Part shown: one piece after another, positions 27,053 through 37,516 of the stretch | Position numbering within the stretch: the stretch's first letter is position 1 | Layout of the letters: every line of letters starts with the position of its first letter | Assembly: GCF_001643235.1 (NCBI RefSeq) | Contig: NZ_LQWY01000031.1 | Span: 26,522 to 90,521, forward strand | Length of the DNA stretch: 64,000 nucleotides | Direction: 5' to 3' | DNA from: Domibacillus aminovorans | Lineage (GTDB): Bacteria; Bacillota; Bacilli; Bacillales; Domibacillaceae | The notes under the pieces: generated by a model | The model's database searches: none | Told to the model about the DNA's origin: nothing | The model's input: only the letters and a program-made list of their open reading frames with translations | Position numbers and translations under genes: made by a program

Positions 27053-28113
27053 GCCTGCACAGCTCCTTTAATGAAATTAAATACCGCTTCTTCATCGTTT
27101 GGAAGAACAGTTGGTTTTTTCTCAATTTGCGCAATTGCTGTTTGTGGATCTTTCAATCCATTCCCTGTCAAGACAGCGACGATATTAGCCCCTTGCTCGA
27201 TTTCACCTGATTTGACATGTTTAATAATACCCGCAATCGACGCGTTTGAAGCCGGTTCTGCGAAAATACCTTCTTCTCGCGTCATCATTTCATACGCTTC
27301 TAAAATTTCAGCGTCTGTTACAAAATCAATTTTCCCATTCGACTCGTCTCGTGCTGCCTCAGCAAATGCCCAGCTAGCTGGGTTTCCGATACGGATGGCA
27401 GTTGCGACTGTTTCCGGCTGCTCAATTGGTGCACCTTGTACGATCGCTGCTGCACCTTCTGCTTCGAAACCATGCATGCGCGGAAGACCTGTACCGAATT
27501 TTTCATTATATTCTTTAAAACCTTTCCAGTAAGCTGTGATGTTCCCAGCATTACCGACTGGAATTGCAAGTACATCTGGTGCTTGGCCAAGCTGATCGCA
27601 CACTTCAAATGCTGCTGTTTTCTGACCTTCGATACGGTATGGGTTTACCGAGTTGACGAGCGTAATCGGTGATTTTCCGCTAATGTTGCGAACCATTGCT
27701 AATGCTTCATCAAAGTTCCCCTCGATTGCGACGATTTCTGCACCATACATCATCGCCTGAGCCAGTTTGCCCATTGCGATTTTACCGTCAGGAATAACAA
27801 CAATTGTTTTCATGCCAGCACGTGAAGCGTATGCCGCAGCTGCAGCTGATGTGTTTCCTGTTGATGCGCAAATAACCGTGTTGCTGCCTTCTTCTTTCGC
27901 TTTCGCAACAGCCATTACCATCCCGCGGTCTTTAAATGAACCGGTCGGATTCGCGCCTTCTACTTTAACATGAATGTTTACACCCAATTTTTTCGAAATA
28001 TTCACGAGTGGAATAAGCGGTGTATTTCCTTCCATTAATGAAAGCATCGGTGTGTTTTCGTTCACCGGTAAAAATTCTTTATATTGATGTAGTAAACCTT
28101 CCCATTTAGCCAT
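27049..28113 (-). CDS. thrC: Threonine synthase
   Basis: PLP enzyme converting O-phosphohomoserine to threonine. 354 residues; the PLP lysine lies in [11 protein letters not shown] near residue 60, and the phosphate loop PVGNAGNI near 185. Short (class lacking the N-terminal extension), as in B. subtilis. Start overlaps the hom stop (TAATG), with GGAG 7 bases before it. Confidence 0.95.
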   Translation of the reverse strand: MAKWEGLLHQYKEFLPVNENTPMLSLMEGNTPLIPLVNISKKLGVNIHVKVEGANPTGSFKDRGMVMAVAKAKEEGSNTVICASTGNTSAAAAAYASRAGMKTIVVIPDGKIAMGKLAQAMMYGAEIVAIEGNFDEALAMVRNISGKSPITLVNSVNPYRIEGQKTAAFEVCDQLGQAPDVLAIPVGNAGNITAYWKGFKEYNEKFGTGLPRMHGFEAEGAAAIVQGAPIEQPETVATAIRIGNPASWAFAEAARDESNGKIDFVTDAEILEAYEMMTREEGIFAEPASNASIAGIIKHVKSGEIEQGANIVAVLTGNGLKDPQTAIAQIEKKPTVLPNDEEAVFNFIKGAVQA

Positions 28114-29414
28114 TATTTCGCTCCTTCTCCTTCAACGCGGTAGAAACTTTCAACTGAATGCACAACCGCTAGATCTTTAATTTGTTCAAGCATTTGACTG
28201 TAGTTTTCCATCGATGCTTTATGTGTCACGATGACAATTTCCGCCGTTCCTTCTTTATCAAGCGGCAACTGGAGAATTTTTTCAAAGCTAATTGAATTAG
28301 ATGAAAATAGTTTCGTTAGTTCTGAAAACGCACCGACTTCATCACGCACATGAAGACGGATAAAGTATTTGGCGAATTTTTCTTCCGCGCTTTTCAGCTT
28401 TTTTTCAAATTGAGGCGCTGAAATGCTTTTGCCGTTCACGCCAAGGCGCATATTTGTTACAACGGCAATAAGATCGCTCACAATCGATGTTGCTGTTGGC
28501 ATACTACCGGCACCAGGTCCATAAAACATCGTCTCACCGACCGCTTCCCCGTATACATACACCGCATTGTATTCATTATTCACTGATGCCATTGGGTGAT
28601 TATTTGCAAGGAATGTCGGCTGTACACTTGTTTCTACACGTTCATCGGACTGATCCGCATAGCCGATCAATTTCATCGTGTAGCCAAGTGTCTGACCGTG
28701 TTTCAAATCGCTGTCTGAAACCGTTGAAATGCCGCTCACATCTACGTCTTCAAGCTCGATATTCATGGAGAACGCAAGACGAGCTAGAATCGCCATTTTA
28801 CGAGCTGCATCCAGACCTTCCACATCAGCAGTCGGATCGGCTTCCGCAAAACCAAGATCTTGCGCTTCTTTCAATGCCACTTCATATGACATGCCTTCTT
28901 TATGCATTTTTGTCAAAATAAAGTTTGTTGTTCCGTTTACGATCCCCATCAATTTTTGGATTTTATCAGAGGCTAGGCCATCTGCTAATCCACGGATAAT
29001 TGGAATACCACCGGCTACACTCGCTTCATAATAAAAATCGCAGTCGTTTTCAGATGCTGCTTTTAATAGCTCAGAGCCATATAGCGCAACTAAGTCTTTG
29101 TTCGCAGTGACGACATGTTTCTTTTGATTCAAGGCATCTAGCAAATATTGCTTCGTTTCATTAATACCGCCCATTACTTCGACGATCACATCGATATCCG
29201 GATCGTTAATGACGTCGTATGGGTCAAGTGTTAATGACTCTTTCAACAGATTTACATCACGCTTTTTGTCCACGTTTTTCACAAGTACTTTTGTTACTTC
29301 TACCGGGCAGCCGACGCGATGAACGAGCTGTTCCTGATGGTTTTGAATGATCTTCACGACGCCCGTTCCAACCGTTCCAAGACCGAGTAGTCCCACTTTT
29401 ACGTTATCTTTCAT
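28113..29414 (-). CDS. hom: Homoserine dehydrogenase
   Basis: Reduces aspartate semialdehyde to homoserine. 433 residues: NAD(P)-binding GLGTVGTGV at residues 10-18, catalytic region [11 protein letters not shown] near 170 with [13 protein letters not shown], and a C-terminal ACT domain (from about 350) for allosteric control by threonine. GAGGTGA precedes the ATG. First gene of hom-thrC-thrB. Confidence 0.96.
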   Translation of the reverse strand: MKDNVKVGLLGLGTVGTGVVKIIQNHQEQLVHRVGCPVEVTKVLVKNVDKKRDVNLLKESLTLDPYDVINDPDIDVIVEVMGGINETKQYLLDALNQKKHVVTANKDLVALYGSELLKAASENDCDFYYEASVAGGIPIIRGLADGLASDKIQKLMGIVNGTTNFILTKMHKEGMSYEVALKEAQDLGFAEADPTADVEGLDAARKMAILARLAFSMNIELEDVDVSGISTVSDSDLKHGQTLGYTMKLIGYADQSDERVETSVQPTFLANNHPMASVNNEYNAVYVYGEAVGETMFYGPGAGSMPTATSIVSDLIAVVTNMRLGVNGKSISAPQFEKKLKSAEEKFAKYFIRLHVRDEVGAFSELTKLFSSNSISFEKILQLPLDKEGTAEIVIVTHKASMENYSQMLEQIKDLAVVHSVESFYRVEGEGAK

Positions 29415-29472
29415 CTAAACGTCACCTCAACTATGTATTTGTATGATGTACATTTGTTTTTACATAGTAGAC

Positions 29473-29501
29473 ATTATATCGGTATTTTTTGCTTTTTACA
29501 A
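29473..29501 (-). promoter_or_regulatory. Promoter of hom-thrC-thrB
   Basis: TTGTAA (29501-29496), 17 bases, TATAAT (29478-29473) on the minus strand, about 58 bases before the hom start. Confidence 0.75.
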
Positions 29502-29566
29502 CCTAATGTTTTCGCAAAATAGAATTTTTCTGTCTTTTCTTATCTTAAAGAAATATTTGTCTGCTT

Positions 29567-31057
29567 TCAAGCAATTGTTATATTTTTTGACGGTACCACG
29601 TTCACATCTTTCGCTACATAGAACGGTTTTTGACCGCAATTTTTGAAAACGACGTCTTTAATGGATACATCCTCTGCTTTTTGTGCACCACCGAATACTT
29701 TTAACGCAGGGGCCGCTGTTTGAAAATCTTCCATGATAACGTTCTGCACATGAACATGCTTTGATTTGTATTGAATCCCCGCTATAGGCAAGCCTTTGTA
29801 ATTATAATCAGCGTTTCCGATCGCCCGCATCCCGTTAATGACGACGTGTTTGTACGCAGAAATGGTCAGCGCACGCGGCTTTGAACTTGTATATAAATCT
29901 GTGTAGATTGGATGAACAGATACGATGCGCGTCGCGGTAATAAAGCAAGCTGTTTTGGAATCGGGGTCCGTTTTACTATGGTGGCCGATATGACGGAAAT
30001 TGTATGAACGGTTATCATTGACAGACAGGTGGCCAGTAATATGAACGTTCGCAGCCGCCGAACTCGTTGCATGGGCTTTCACTTCCACACCTCCAAAGCA
30101 ACGTGCTGATGCATTGTTGATCAGCCACACATACCGCGAACCATCATCTGCTTCGAATCCATTTGAATTAGAAAAGCCTTTTTGATGGCTTCGTCCAGAT
30201 GGATCGCACATGAAACAGTTCGAAATGAGGATGTAGTCGCTATGGTGCGTCGTCACGCCATCATCGCCAAATCCCGACCCTGTGCAGCCATCAATCCAAA
30301 CATATCGACTGCCGCCTCGTGCCCGGTGGCCGTCTCCTGAATAATCATACAAAGTGGACGACACATCATAACAGTGCAGACCCGGATTTTTCGCATCACA
30401 GTTTTTGATCCAGCCATATTCGACATTGGCGAATGTTAAACAGCTTGAACGGTTATTGCCGCTCGATGATTTTTCATCAAGTTGAAGTCGCTCTATGTTC
30501 CAATCAAATGTGATTCCTTCAATCAAAATATGGTGGTTACCTTTCACATGGTTTTCATTTGTCATCATAAAGCTTCGTTTCGGTGCAGTGTCACGCAGTT
30601 TCAATACCGTTTTCCCCGCCCCCGCTCCTTTTACAATTGTATAAGATGGCACGTGAAGTTCATCAATAATAAATATGCCTTCCGGAATATAAACGGTCCG
30701 TTCACCGCCCGATAAAGCTGTCTCAATATCGCTGTCTGCTTCCACATATACTTCTTTTTTCGCTTTTTCCTGTAACATGTCCCATTCTTTATCAAGTGTT
30801 TCTTTCCAATCCGGATACACACCATTTTTACCCACAATCGTATGATGCATCTTCATCGGCTCTTTTGTTTTTGACCATACTGACTTGATTTTCGTCAAAA
30901 TAGATTCTTTCTGTTGAGAAGGTTCCCACTTAGCAACCGATTCAAAAAATAACCGATCTGTTTCGGTAACCATTTTTGCTAAAGACTCATTTTCTTCAAA
31001 ATATGCGTTAATCAATGTAGCATTATCATTTGGGTTATGATGAGTAGTTAATGGCAT
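29567..31057 (-). CDS. Right-handed beta-helix protein (pectate-lyase-like fold)
   Basis: 496 residues. The first 100 are mixed helical; from about residue 110 a repeating hydrophobic-Asn pattern (such as VYIPEGIFIIDELHVPS, ILIEGITFDWN, VHITGHLSVNDN) indicates a parallel beta-helix as in GH28-related, pectate-lyase-3 or phage appendage proteins. No signal peptide or membrane segment is visible, which is odd for a secreted polysaccharide enzyme and leaves open a cytoplasmic, spore or phage-derived role. AAAGGAG lies 6 bases before the ATG. Substrate unknown; not part of the threonine operon, whose promoter lies downstream of it. Confidence 0.75.
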   Translation of the reverse strand: MPLTTHHNPNDNATLINAYFEENESLAKMVTETDRLFFESVAKWEPSQQKESILTKIKSVWSKTKEPMKMHHTIVGKNGVYPDWKETLDKEWDMLQEKAKKEVYVEADSDIETALSGGERTVYIPEGIFIIDELHVPSYTIVKGAGAGKTVLKLRDTAPKRSFMMTNENHVKGNHHILIEGITFDWNIERLQLDEKSSSGNNRSSCLTFANVEYGWIKNCDAKNPGLHCYDVSSTLYDYSGDGHRARGGSRYVWIDGCTGSGFGDDGVTTHHSDYILISNCFMCDPSGRSHQKGFSNSNGFEADDGSRYVWLINNASARCFGGVEVKAHATSSAAANVHITGHLSVNDNRSYNFRHIGHHSKTDPDSKTACFITATRIVSVHPIYTDLYTSSKPRALTISAYKHVVINGMRAIGNADYNYKGLPIAGIQYKSKHVHVQNVIMEDFQTAAPALKVFGGAQKAEDVSIKDVVFKNCGQKPFYVAKDVNVVPSKNITIA

Positions 31058-31096
31058 ATTTTTCTCCTTTTAATTTGAATTTTTCACATAATGTAT

Positions 31097-31870
31097 TTAG
31101 TTTTTTGTAAATGAAATACATTGTTCCTGTTCAAATACGCCTGCTTCAAATGTTCGTTCGACCCAATCGATTGAATTATCCTGCTTAATCAAAACAACCG
31201 TTGAACTGCGAGTGCCATAGTCGTTGTTTTCACTTTTAATAAACGCTGGTGACAGCATTCTTTCCCATTCAAGCGATACACCTGTCTGAGGAAGCTGTTC
31301 ATCTAGCGCGCGTGTTTCGTCTGCAAGAAGAGCAAATAAACCGCTGTAATCAGCCTGTTCATAGTTATCTGCCCATTCTGCTAGTTTCTTCTTTGCTTTG
31401 ATTGTTTTCGGCCATGGTGTATTCATAAACGCATTGCTGACGCTATGAATACCAGGCGGCAGCTCATAAGGCGGTTTATCAGATTTGCTGCTGAATGAAT
31501 ACATTGCTTCTTTCGTTCCAGCGATAACATTAAAACCGGGATAGCGTTCTTTTTCCCTATCCAGTTCCTCTAAAAACGTACGCGCATGCATTTCTCCTTC
31601 TAAAAAAGATCGAACGATATGACCACGGGATTCTTTCTCCACGGAAAACTCAGATGGATCACGGTAGTTCGTTAATGCACAAATGCGCCCTGATTTCGAC
31701 ACGCCAAGCCACGTCCCTCCTTTTGATAAATCCCTTCCCGCTAAAATGTGAGGTGCATCTTCCCACCAGTGTGACGGCGCAGTCGGCCGGTTATAAAATT
31801 CATCTCTGTTTGCGGCAAGTACAAGCGGTACACCAGGTACAATTTGAAAAGCTATATTCACTAAACACAT
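31097..31870 (-). CDS. NRDE/TANGO2-family protein
   Basis: 257 residues starting MCLVNIAF, with Cys at position 2 as in the family (Ntn-hydrolase-like fold), and the defining AANRDEFYNRPT near residue 20 followed by GGTWLGVS. Formerly DUF833; biochemical role uncertain, recently linked in other organisms with haem or lipid handling. I start at the ATG at 31870 to place the Cys correctly; the longer frame starts three codons earlier. No strong ribosome binding site. Confidence 0.85.
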   Translation of the reverse strand: MCLVNIAFQIVPGVPLVLAANRDEFYNRPTAPSHWWEDAPHILAGRDLSKGGTWLGVSKSGRICALTNYRDPSEFSVEKESRGHIVRSFLEGEMHARTFLEELDREKERYPGFNVIAGTKEAMYSFSSKSDKPPYELPPGIHSVSNAFMNTPWPKTIKAKKKLAEWADNYEQADYSGLFALLADETRALDEQLPQTGVSLEWERMLSPAFIKSENNDYGTRSSTVVLIKQDNSIDWVERTFEAGVFEQEQCISFTKN

Positions 31871-31909
31871 GACAATCACACTTTCTTTTTTTCTTTATTA
31901 TGAGACATA

Positions 31910-31945
31910 AGAAAAAGGACTGTCCACCATGGACGTCCTTTTTCT
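31910..31945 (-). terminator. Terminator of the aldehyde dehydrogenase-DUF779 operon
   Basis: Long stem GAAAAAGGAC...GTCCTTTTTC with an inner GTCC/GGAC pair set, immediately downstream of the DUF779 stop; symmetric, so bidirectional. Confidence 0.85.
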
Positions 31946-31947
31946 GT

Positions 31948-32307
31948 TTATTGACCCAATTCTTGCCGCTCCTCATCGGTAAAGATGCGTGAACGTGTTA
32001 AAAATCGTTTCCCATGAGGCCCTTCAAGTGAAAACATGCCACCGCGCCCATCGACGACGTCAATAATAAGCTGTGTATGTTTCCAATATTCATATTGCGC
32101 CTCGCTAATGTAAAATGGACTACCACCAATTTCACCGAGTAGCTTGTCCGAGTCTCCAATCAAAAACTCGCCGTCCGGATAGCACATAGGCGCGCTTCCG
32201 TCACAACAACCGCCTGATTGGTGAAACATGAGCGGGCCGTGCTTTTCCTTAAGCATATGAATCAATCGGGTGGCAGCAGGAGTCGCCGTTACACGCTCTG
32301 TCATCAT
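31948..32307 (-). CDS. DUF779 family protein
   Basis: 119 residues with a Cys-rich segment HQSGGCCDGSAPMC near residue 30 and KHTQLIIDVVDGRGGMFSLE. DUF779 genes are commonly found right beside acetaldehyde-type aldehyde dehydrogenases, as here; role unknown, perhaps metal or redox related through the Cys residues. Two adjacent ATG codons (32307, 32304) follow GAGGTG; the second has the better spacing. Confidence 0.88.
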   Translation of the reverse strand: MMTERVTATPAATRLIHMLKEKHGPLMFHQSGGCCDGSAPMCYPDGEFLIGDSDKLLGEIGGSPFYISEAQYEYWKHTQLIIDVVDGRGGMFSLEGPHGKRFLTRSRIFTDEERQELGQ

Positions 32308-32322
32308 TTTTCACCTCATTTT

Positions 32323-33840
32323 TTAAAAGAAACCTTGTGCGTCTTCTGAGTAGCTAACGAGCAAGTTTTTCGTCTGTTGGTAATGGTTGAGCATCATTAA
32401 ATGATTTTCACGGCCAATACCTGACATTTTGTAGCCGCCAAATGCAGCATGTGCCGGATATTGATGGTAACAGTTCGTCCAGACACGTCCTGCTTGAATC
32501 CCCCGTCCAAAACGATACATGCGATTAGCATGGCGTGACCAGACGCCGGCACCGAGTCCATACAACGTATCATTCGCAATTTCAAGCGCTTCTGCTTCAT
32601 CTTTAAACGTCGTGACGGATAAAACGGGGCCGAAAATTTCTTCCTGGAAAATACGCATTTTATTATGGCCTTTAAAAACAGTCGGTTTAATATAGTAACC
32701 GCCTTCAAGTCCCTCAATTATATTTTTCTCGCCGCCTGTCAAACATTCTGCACCTTCTTGCTTCCCAATATCAAGATAGGAAAGAATTTTTTCCATTTGT
32801 TCATTTGATGCTTGCGCGCCCATCATCGTATCCGTATCGAGCGGGTGGCCTGTTTTAATTTGTTTCACTCGTTCAATCGCTCGTTCCATAAATTTATCGT
32901 AAATATTTTCATGAATAAGAGCACGCGATGGACATGTACATACTTCACCCTGATTTAGGGCGAACATAACAAACCCTTCCACCGCTTTATTTAGGAATGC
33001 ATCGTCTTCTTCCATAATGTCATCGAAGAAAATGTTCGGCGATTTCCCGCCTAGTTCGAGTGTCACCGGAATTAAGTTTTGTGATGCATACTGCATAATA
33101 AGACGGCCTGTTGTCGTCTCACCTGTAAAGGCAATTTTTGCAATGCGTTTATTTGATGCAAGCGGCTTTCCTGCTTCGAGTCCAAATCCGTTTACGACGT
33201 TAATAACGCCCGGTGGCAGCAAGTCTCCGATCAGTTCCATTAAGACTAGGATCGAAGCGGGTGTCTGCTCAGCCGGTTTCAAAACGACACAGTTTCCAGC
33301 GGCAAGTGCCGGTGCTAGTTTCCATACGCCCATTAATATCGGGAAGTTCCATGGAATGATCTGGCCGACAACACCGAGCGGCTCGTGAAAATGGTACGCC
33401 ACTGTATCGTCATCAATTTGACTAAGTGATCCTTCCTGCGCACGGATCGCACCCGCAAAATAACGGAAATGATCAATGGCAAGCGGCAAATCAGCATTTA
33501 ATGTTTCACGAACCGCTTTCCCGTTATCCCACGTTTCCGCAACAGCAAGCGTTTCTAAATTTTCTTCCATACGATCTGCTATTTTATTTAATATATTCGC
33601 ACGGTGTGCTGGCGATGTTTTCCCCCACGCGTCTTTCGCTGCATGGGCGGCATCAAGTGCTAGTTCGATGTCTTCTGCCTGTGAACGAGCAACTTCACAA
33701 AACACTTCACCTGTCACCGGTGTAACGTTTTCAAAATATTGGCCGCCGACAGGTTCCGTCCACTGACCGTTAATATAGTTTCCATATTTCTTTTTAAATG
33801 TAACTTTTGATCCTTCTTGACCTGGATTTGCGTAAATCAT
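32323..33840 (-). CDS. NAD-dependent aldehyde dehydrogenase (AldB/ExaC type)
   Basis: 505 residues. Catalytic Cys in [11 protein letters not shown] near residue 305, general base in ELGGKSPN near 270, and the NAD-binding IPWNFP and [10 protein letters not shown] segments. The class oxidises acetaldehyde and other short aldehydes. Forms an operon with DUF779. A cre-like palindrome lies 54 bases upstream of the start codon, suggesting carbon catabolite control. Confidence 0.93.
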   Translation of the reverse strand: MIYANPGQEGSKVTFKKKYGNYINGQWTEPVGGQYFENVTPVTGEVFCEVARSQAEDIELALDAAHAAKDAWGKTSPAHRANILNKIADRMEENLETLAVAETWDNGKAVRETLNADLPLAIDHFRYFAGAIRAQEGSLSQIDDDTVAYHFHEPLGVVGQIIPWNFPILMGVWKLAPALAAGNCVVLKPAEQTPASILVLMELIGDLLPPGVINVVNGFGLEAGKPLASNKRIAKIAFTGETTTGRLIMQYASQNLIPVTLELGGKSPNIFFDDIMEEDDAFLNKAVEGFVMFALNQGEVCTCPSRALIHENIYDKFMERAIERVKQIKTGHPLDTDTMMGAQASNEQMEKILSYLDIGKQEGAECLTGGEKNIIEGLEGGYYIKPTVFKGHNKMRIFQEEIFGPVLSVTTFKDEAEALEIANDTLYGLGAGVWSRHANRMYRFGRGIQAGRVWTNCYHQYPAHAAFGGYKMSGIGRENHLMMLNHYQQTKNLLVSYSEDAQGFF

Positions 33841-33893
33841 ATCTCCATTCCCCTTTCGTTAATCAAATTGTTCATACACGATGGAACGATTAT

Positions 33894-33907
33894 ATAAAGC
33901 GCTTACA
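33894..33907. promoter_or_regulatory. cre-like site upstream of the aldehyde dehydrogenase gene
   Basis: ATAAAGCGCTTACA matches the CcpA consensus TGWAANCGNTNWCA at 12 of 14 positions, with the central palindrome intact. Confidence 0.5.
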
Positions 33908-33998
33908 TTATCAAATTATCGTGTTTTATCTTGCATGTCAAATGATTCATCTTTTTATCATATTAAGACGACTCGAGCATTTTTTTGTTTTATTTGAT

Positions 33999-34027
33999 AA
34001 AAAAAATCCAGGAACAATTCCTGGATT
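33999..34027 (-). terminator. Intrinsic terminator of dapF
   Basis: Perfect 9-bp stem ATCCAGGAA/TTCCTGGAT with a T run on the minus strand; overlaps the dapF stop codon. Confidence 0.9.
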
Positions 34028-35012
34028 AAAAAACGTTTGTATGTAAATAGGACTCTACTTCTTCACGCAACTGATCATATGCGGCTTGCTCTTTATAAGC
34101 TTTCTGGTCTTTCAACTGAAAATGACGTGGGCTATCAAGTTCTAAGTGAGCAACCGCTTCAAATAAATACGTACCGTTTCCAATAAGGTCTATTGAATAG
34201 CGGCCCGCTTCGTGTTGGTGTACAACACAACGTACTTTCCCACCATTATTGTATACGTCAACCGGCGTTTCGTAATGGTTTAGACCAAGCTGGCATGTCG
34301 TTAATGTGGAAGCCGACATGGCTGTTCCGCACGCATTGGTAAAGCCAACGCCGCGTTCAAATGTACGGACATAAATGGCACTGTCTTTGATCGGATAAAC
34401 GAAGCTGACGTTCACACCATCCGGGCAAATATCATTCGGACCGTTCAACATTTCAGCAATGCGTTTTTGTTCACCTGATGCGATGAATGCACGATCTCCA
34501 ACCGCGATTAAATGCGGGTTAGGTACGGCAAGCGCCGAGAAACGAATCGAATCAGACAATTCCTCTACTTTCTCATCAAAAAGCCGGTCTTTGCCGATCG
34601 TCATTGGTAAAGATTCCAATTCGAATAATACCGGTGAAATTTCTACTCGGTACGCCGGCACACCTTCATAAATGTCACCATCACGTTTTACATACAAATT
34701 GGCTTTATTCGTCTCGACAACAATCTCATTACGTCCTAATTTATCGCACACATATCGTCCATGCAATCGAAGACCATTTCCACACATAGACGCTTCTGAA
34801 CCGTCCGAATTGAAAATACGCATTTTGGCATCTGCCTGACTGCTTTCCATGATAAATAAAATACCATCTGCACCAATTCCTGTTTCACGGTCGCAAAGCG
34901 CCAATGCCAAATCACGCCGGTTTGCTTCTGTAAATGTATATCCATGTGTCCACTCATCAATGAGTAAAAAATCGTTCCCTGACCCGTGGCCTTTAATCAA
35001 CTGCAATTCCAT
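34026..35012 (-). CDS. dapF: Diaminopimelate epimerase
   Basis: Converts LL- to meso-diaminopimelate for lysine and peptidoglycan. 328 residues; the two catalytic cysteines are in SMCGNGLR near residue 80 and NACGTAMSAS near 235. It carries about 40 extra C-terminal residues compared with the usual 280, rich in Lys, Glu and Gln. The ATG at 35012 follows GAGG with 8-base spacing; upstream in-frame GTG and ATG lack a site. Single-gene unit. Confidence 0.95.
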   Translation of the reverse strand: MELQLIKGHGSGNDFLLIDEWTHGYTFTEANRRDLALALCDRETGIGADGILFIMESSQADAKMRIFNSDGSEASMCGNGLRLHGRYVCDKLGRNEIVVETNKANLYVKRDGDIYEGVPAYRVEISPVLFELESLPMTIGKDRLFDEKVEELSDSIRFSALAVPNPHLIAVGDRAFIASGEQKRIAEMLNGPNDICPDGVNVSFVYPIKDSAIYVRTFERGVGFTNACGTAMSASTLTTCQLGLNHYETPVDVYNNGGKVRCVVHQHEAGRYSIDLIGNGTYLFEAVAHLELDSPRHFQLKDQKAYKEQAAYDQLREEVESYLHTNVF

Positions 35013-35110
35013 GTCCATCGCCTCTTTCAACACATCTTTTTTCTATAGTATAACAAAGATTGCAACAGTCAAAAAGAATGATTCGCTCCTGTCTTTCCTA
35101 ACTTCGTTCA

Positions 35111-35140
35111 AAAAAGCTGCCGGACTAGCCGGACAGCTTA
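35111..35140 (-). terminator. Intrinsic terminator of the rib operon
   Basis: Stem AAGCTG-CCGG/CCGG-CAGCTT with a one-base bulge, followed by a T run on the minus strand, downstream of ribH. Confidence 0.85.
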
Positions 35141-35174
35141 ATGGACAATCTTATTCAAATGGATCGGATTTAGA

Positions 35175-35645
35175 TTACGCGTCAAACGAACGAAGCAAGT
35201 TCGCCATTTCAATGGCTGAAATAGCAGCTTCCCAGCCTTTATTTCCTGCTTTTGTACCCGCACGTTCAATCGACTGTTCAATCGTATCTGTCGTTAATAA
35301 GCCAAAAATAACCGGTACACCCGTTTGAAGCCCTGCCTGTGAAATGCCTTTTGCTGCTTCATTGCACACATAATCAAAGTGAGCTGTCGCCCCTCGAATC
35401 ACCGCACCAAGTGTAATGACAGCGTCGTAGTTACCGCTTTCCGCCATTTTTTTTGCAACGATTGGCAGTTCAAATGCACCTGGCACCCAAGCAATATCAA
35501 TATTATTCGCATCGACCCCGTGACGAATGAATCCATCTTCTGCGCCGCTCACAAGTTTCCCTGTAATAAATTCGTTAAAACGCCCTGCAACGATTCCTAC
35601 TTTTAAATCTGTTCCAATTAAATGACCTTCGAATGTTTTACCCAT
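35175..35645 (-). CDS. ribH: 6,7-dimethyl-8-ribityllumazine synthase
   Basis: Condenses ribityl-aminouracil with dihydroxybutanone phosphate; forms the 60-subunit capsid in Bacillus. 156 residues; [14 protein letters not shown] near residue 80 with the catalytic His. GAGGGGAT precedes the ATG. Last gene of the rib operon. Confidence 0.96.
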   Translation of the reverse strand: MGKTFEGHLIGTDLKVGIVAGRFNEFITGKLVSGAEDGFIRHGVDANNIDIAWVPGAFELPIVAKKMAESGNYDAVITLGAVIRGATAHFDYVCNEAAKGISQAGLQTGVPVIFGLLTTDTIEQSIERAGTKAGNKGWEAAISAIEMANLLRSFDA

Positions 35646-35647
35646 GA

Positions 35648-36856
35648 TTATATCCCCTCTTCTGTTAAATTTAATATATGGCCGAGCTTTGAAACTTTCG
35701 TCTGCAAATAATTTCGGTTGTCCGCGTTCGGTATCATCTCAATCGGCACGCGTTCGGTCACTTCGATTCCGTACCCTTTTAAACCAGTTATTTTACGAGG
35801 ATTGTTCGTCAGCAATTTCATTTTCGAAATGCCAAGATCCTGTAAAATTTGAGCACCGATGCCGTAATCGCGCAAATCATCTTTAAAACCAAGCTTTACG
35901 TTCGCTTCCACGGTATCATAGCCTTGCTCCTGAAGTTCATATGCTTTCAGCTTATTGATGAGTCCGATGCCACGACCTTCCTGGCGCATGTAGAGAAGAA
36001 CACCACGGCCTTCTTCCTCAATTTGATGGAGTGCCGCATGAAGCTGCGGCCCGCAATCACACCTGTGTGAACCGAAAATGTCGCCTGTTAAGCATTCCGA
36101 GTGAACGCGCACAAGCACCGGTTCTTCACCTGAAATGTCACCTTTCACGAGCGCGACATGATCCTGGCCCGTTAATTCTTCCTCATAGCCGACGGCGCGA
36201 AATTTACCGAAAGCGGTTGGCAGTTGAATGTCTGCTTCACGGCGGATCAATGATTCATGGCCGCGTCGGTAAGCGACAAGCTGTTCAATCGTCACAATTT
36301 TCAAGCCGTGCTTCTCAGCCATTACTTCAAGCTCCGGCAGACGTGCCATCGTACCGTCTTCATTCATAATTTCACAAATAACACCAGCCGGCTTCGCTCC
36401 AGCCAGTTTCGCAAAATCAACTGCTGCTTCCGTATGACCGGTCCGGCGCAGTACACCACCTGCTTTTGCGATCAATGGAAAAACATGCCCTGGCCGCTTA
36501 AAATCAGCCGGTACAGACTGTTCATCAACAAGCGCCCGAGTAGTATCGGCGCGTTCAAAAGCACTAATTCCAGTCGTTGTGGAAATATGATCGATGCTGA
36601 CTGTAAAAGCGGTTCCGTGGCTGTCTGTATTATGGTCAATCATCGCGTGCAAATTGAGACGGTTCGCAATATTCTCTTCAATCGGGACGCAAATAAGGCC
36701 TCGTCCTTCTTTTGCCATAAAATTAATCATTGCTCCGTCCGCAAGTTCAGCAAGTCCGAGTAAATCACCTTCGTTTTCACGGTCTTCATCATCAACGACG
36801 ATAATCATTTTCCCATTCTTTAAATCCTCTACCGCTGATTCAATGTCTGCAAACAT
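35648..36856 (-). CDS. ribBA: Bifunctional dihydroxybutanone phosphate synthase/GTP cyclohydrolase II
   Basis: 402 residues. N-terminal RibB domain with [11 protein letters not shown] near residue 25; C-terminal RibA domain with the zinc ligands in [18 protein letters not shown] near 255 and RQEGRGIGL near 300. Provides both precursors for lumazine. AAGGAGG lies 7 bases before the ATG. Confidence 0.97.
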   Translation of the reverse strand: MFADIESAVEDLKNGKMIIVVDDEDRENEGDLLGLAELADGAMINFMAKEGRGLICVPIEENIANRLNLHAMIDHNTDSHGTAFTVSIDHISTTTGISAFERADTTRALVDEQSVPADFKRPGHVFPLIAKAGGVLRRTGHTEAAVDFAKLAGAKPAGVICEIMNEDGTMARLPELEVMAEKHGLKIVTIEQLVAYRRGHESLIRREADIQLPTAFGKFRAVGYEEELTGQDHVALVKGDISGEEPVLVRVHSECLTGDIFGSHRCDCGPQLHAALHQIEEEGRGVLLYMRQEGRGIGLINKLKAYELQEQGYDTVEANVKLGFKDDLRDYGIGAQILQDLGISKMKLLTNNPRKITGLKGYGIEVTERVPIEMIPNADNRNYLQTKVSKLGHILNLTEEGI

Positions 36857-36868
36857 CCCGTTCCCTCC

Positions 36869-37516
36869 TTATAAATAGCCGTTCTCTTTTAATAAATCCA
36901 TTGTAACGCCTTCTTTTTGAGGTCCTTCTTTTTTCTCCAACATATTGCTGACGTACTTCGCGAGCATATCGCATTCAATATTAACCGGATCACCAATTCC
37001 TTTTGTGGCTAGCACCGTTTCATCACGTGTATGCGGAATGAGGGAGATTGTCACGTCGTTATCAGTCACACCGAATAATGTGAGCGATGTCCCGTCAAGA
37101 GCAATCGATCCTTTGTATAAAAAATACTGGCCGAGATGCTTTGGATACGAAATTGTCATATAAAGCGCGTTTTCTTCTAGTTTTTTTGACGTAATATGCC
37201 CGACACCATCCACGTGCCCTGAGACGAAATGACCGCCAAACCGGCCATTTGCAGCCATGGCACGTTCTAAGTTGACCGACGATCCTGGTGTTAGCATAGA
37301 CAAGGAGGTCGATGTAAACGTTTCAGGCATAACATCTGCTGTAAAATGTGTTTTCGTGAACGTTGTAACCGTTAAACAAACACCGTTCACTGAAATACTA
37401 TCTCCTAATTGAACATCCGATACAATTTTTTTTGCAGCAATCATTAACTGAAGCGATTTGCCTCCTCGGACAATGCGCTCAATTTTACCAACTTCTTCAA
37501 TAATACCCGTAAACAT
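36869..37516 (-). CDS. ribE: Riboflavin synthase alpha chain
   Basis: Dismutates two lumazines to riboflavin. 215 residues with the duplicated barrel fold; MFTGIIEEVG at the N-terminus and the second-barrel start GHVDGVGHI near residue 100. Begins directly after the ribD stop codon (TAAATG). Confidence 0.96.
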   Translation of the reverse strand: MFTGIIEEVGKIERIVRGGKSLQLMIAAKKIVSDVQLGDSISVNGVCLTVTTFTKTHFTADVMPETFTSTSLSMLTPGSSVNLERAMAANGRFGGHFVSGHVDGVGHITSKKLEENALYMTISYPKHLGQYFLYKGSIALDGTSLTLFGVTDNDVTISLIPHTRDETVLATKGIGDPVNIECDMLAKYVSNMLEKKEGPQKEGVTMDLLKENGYL

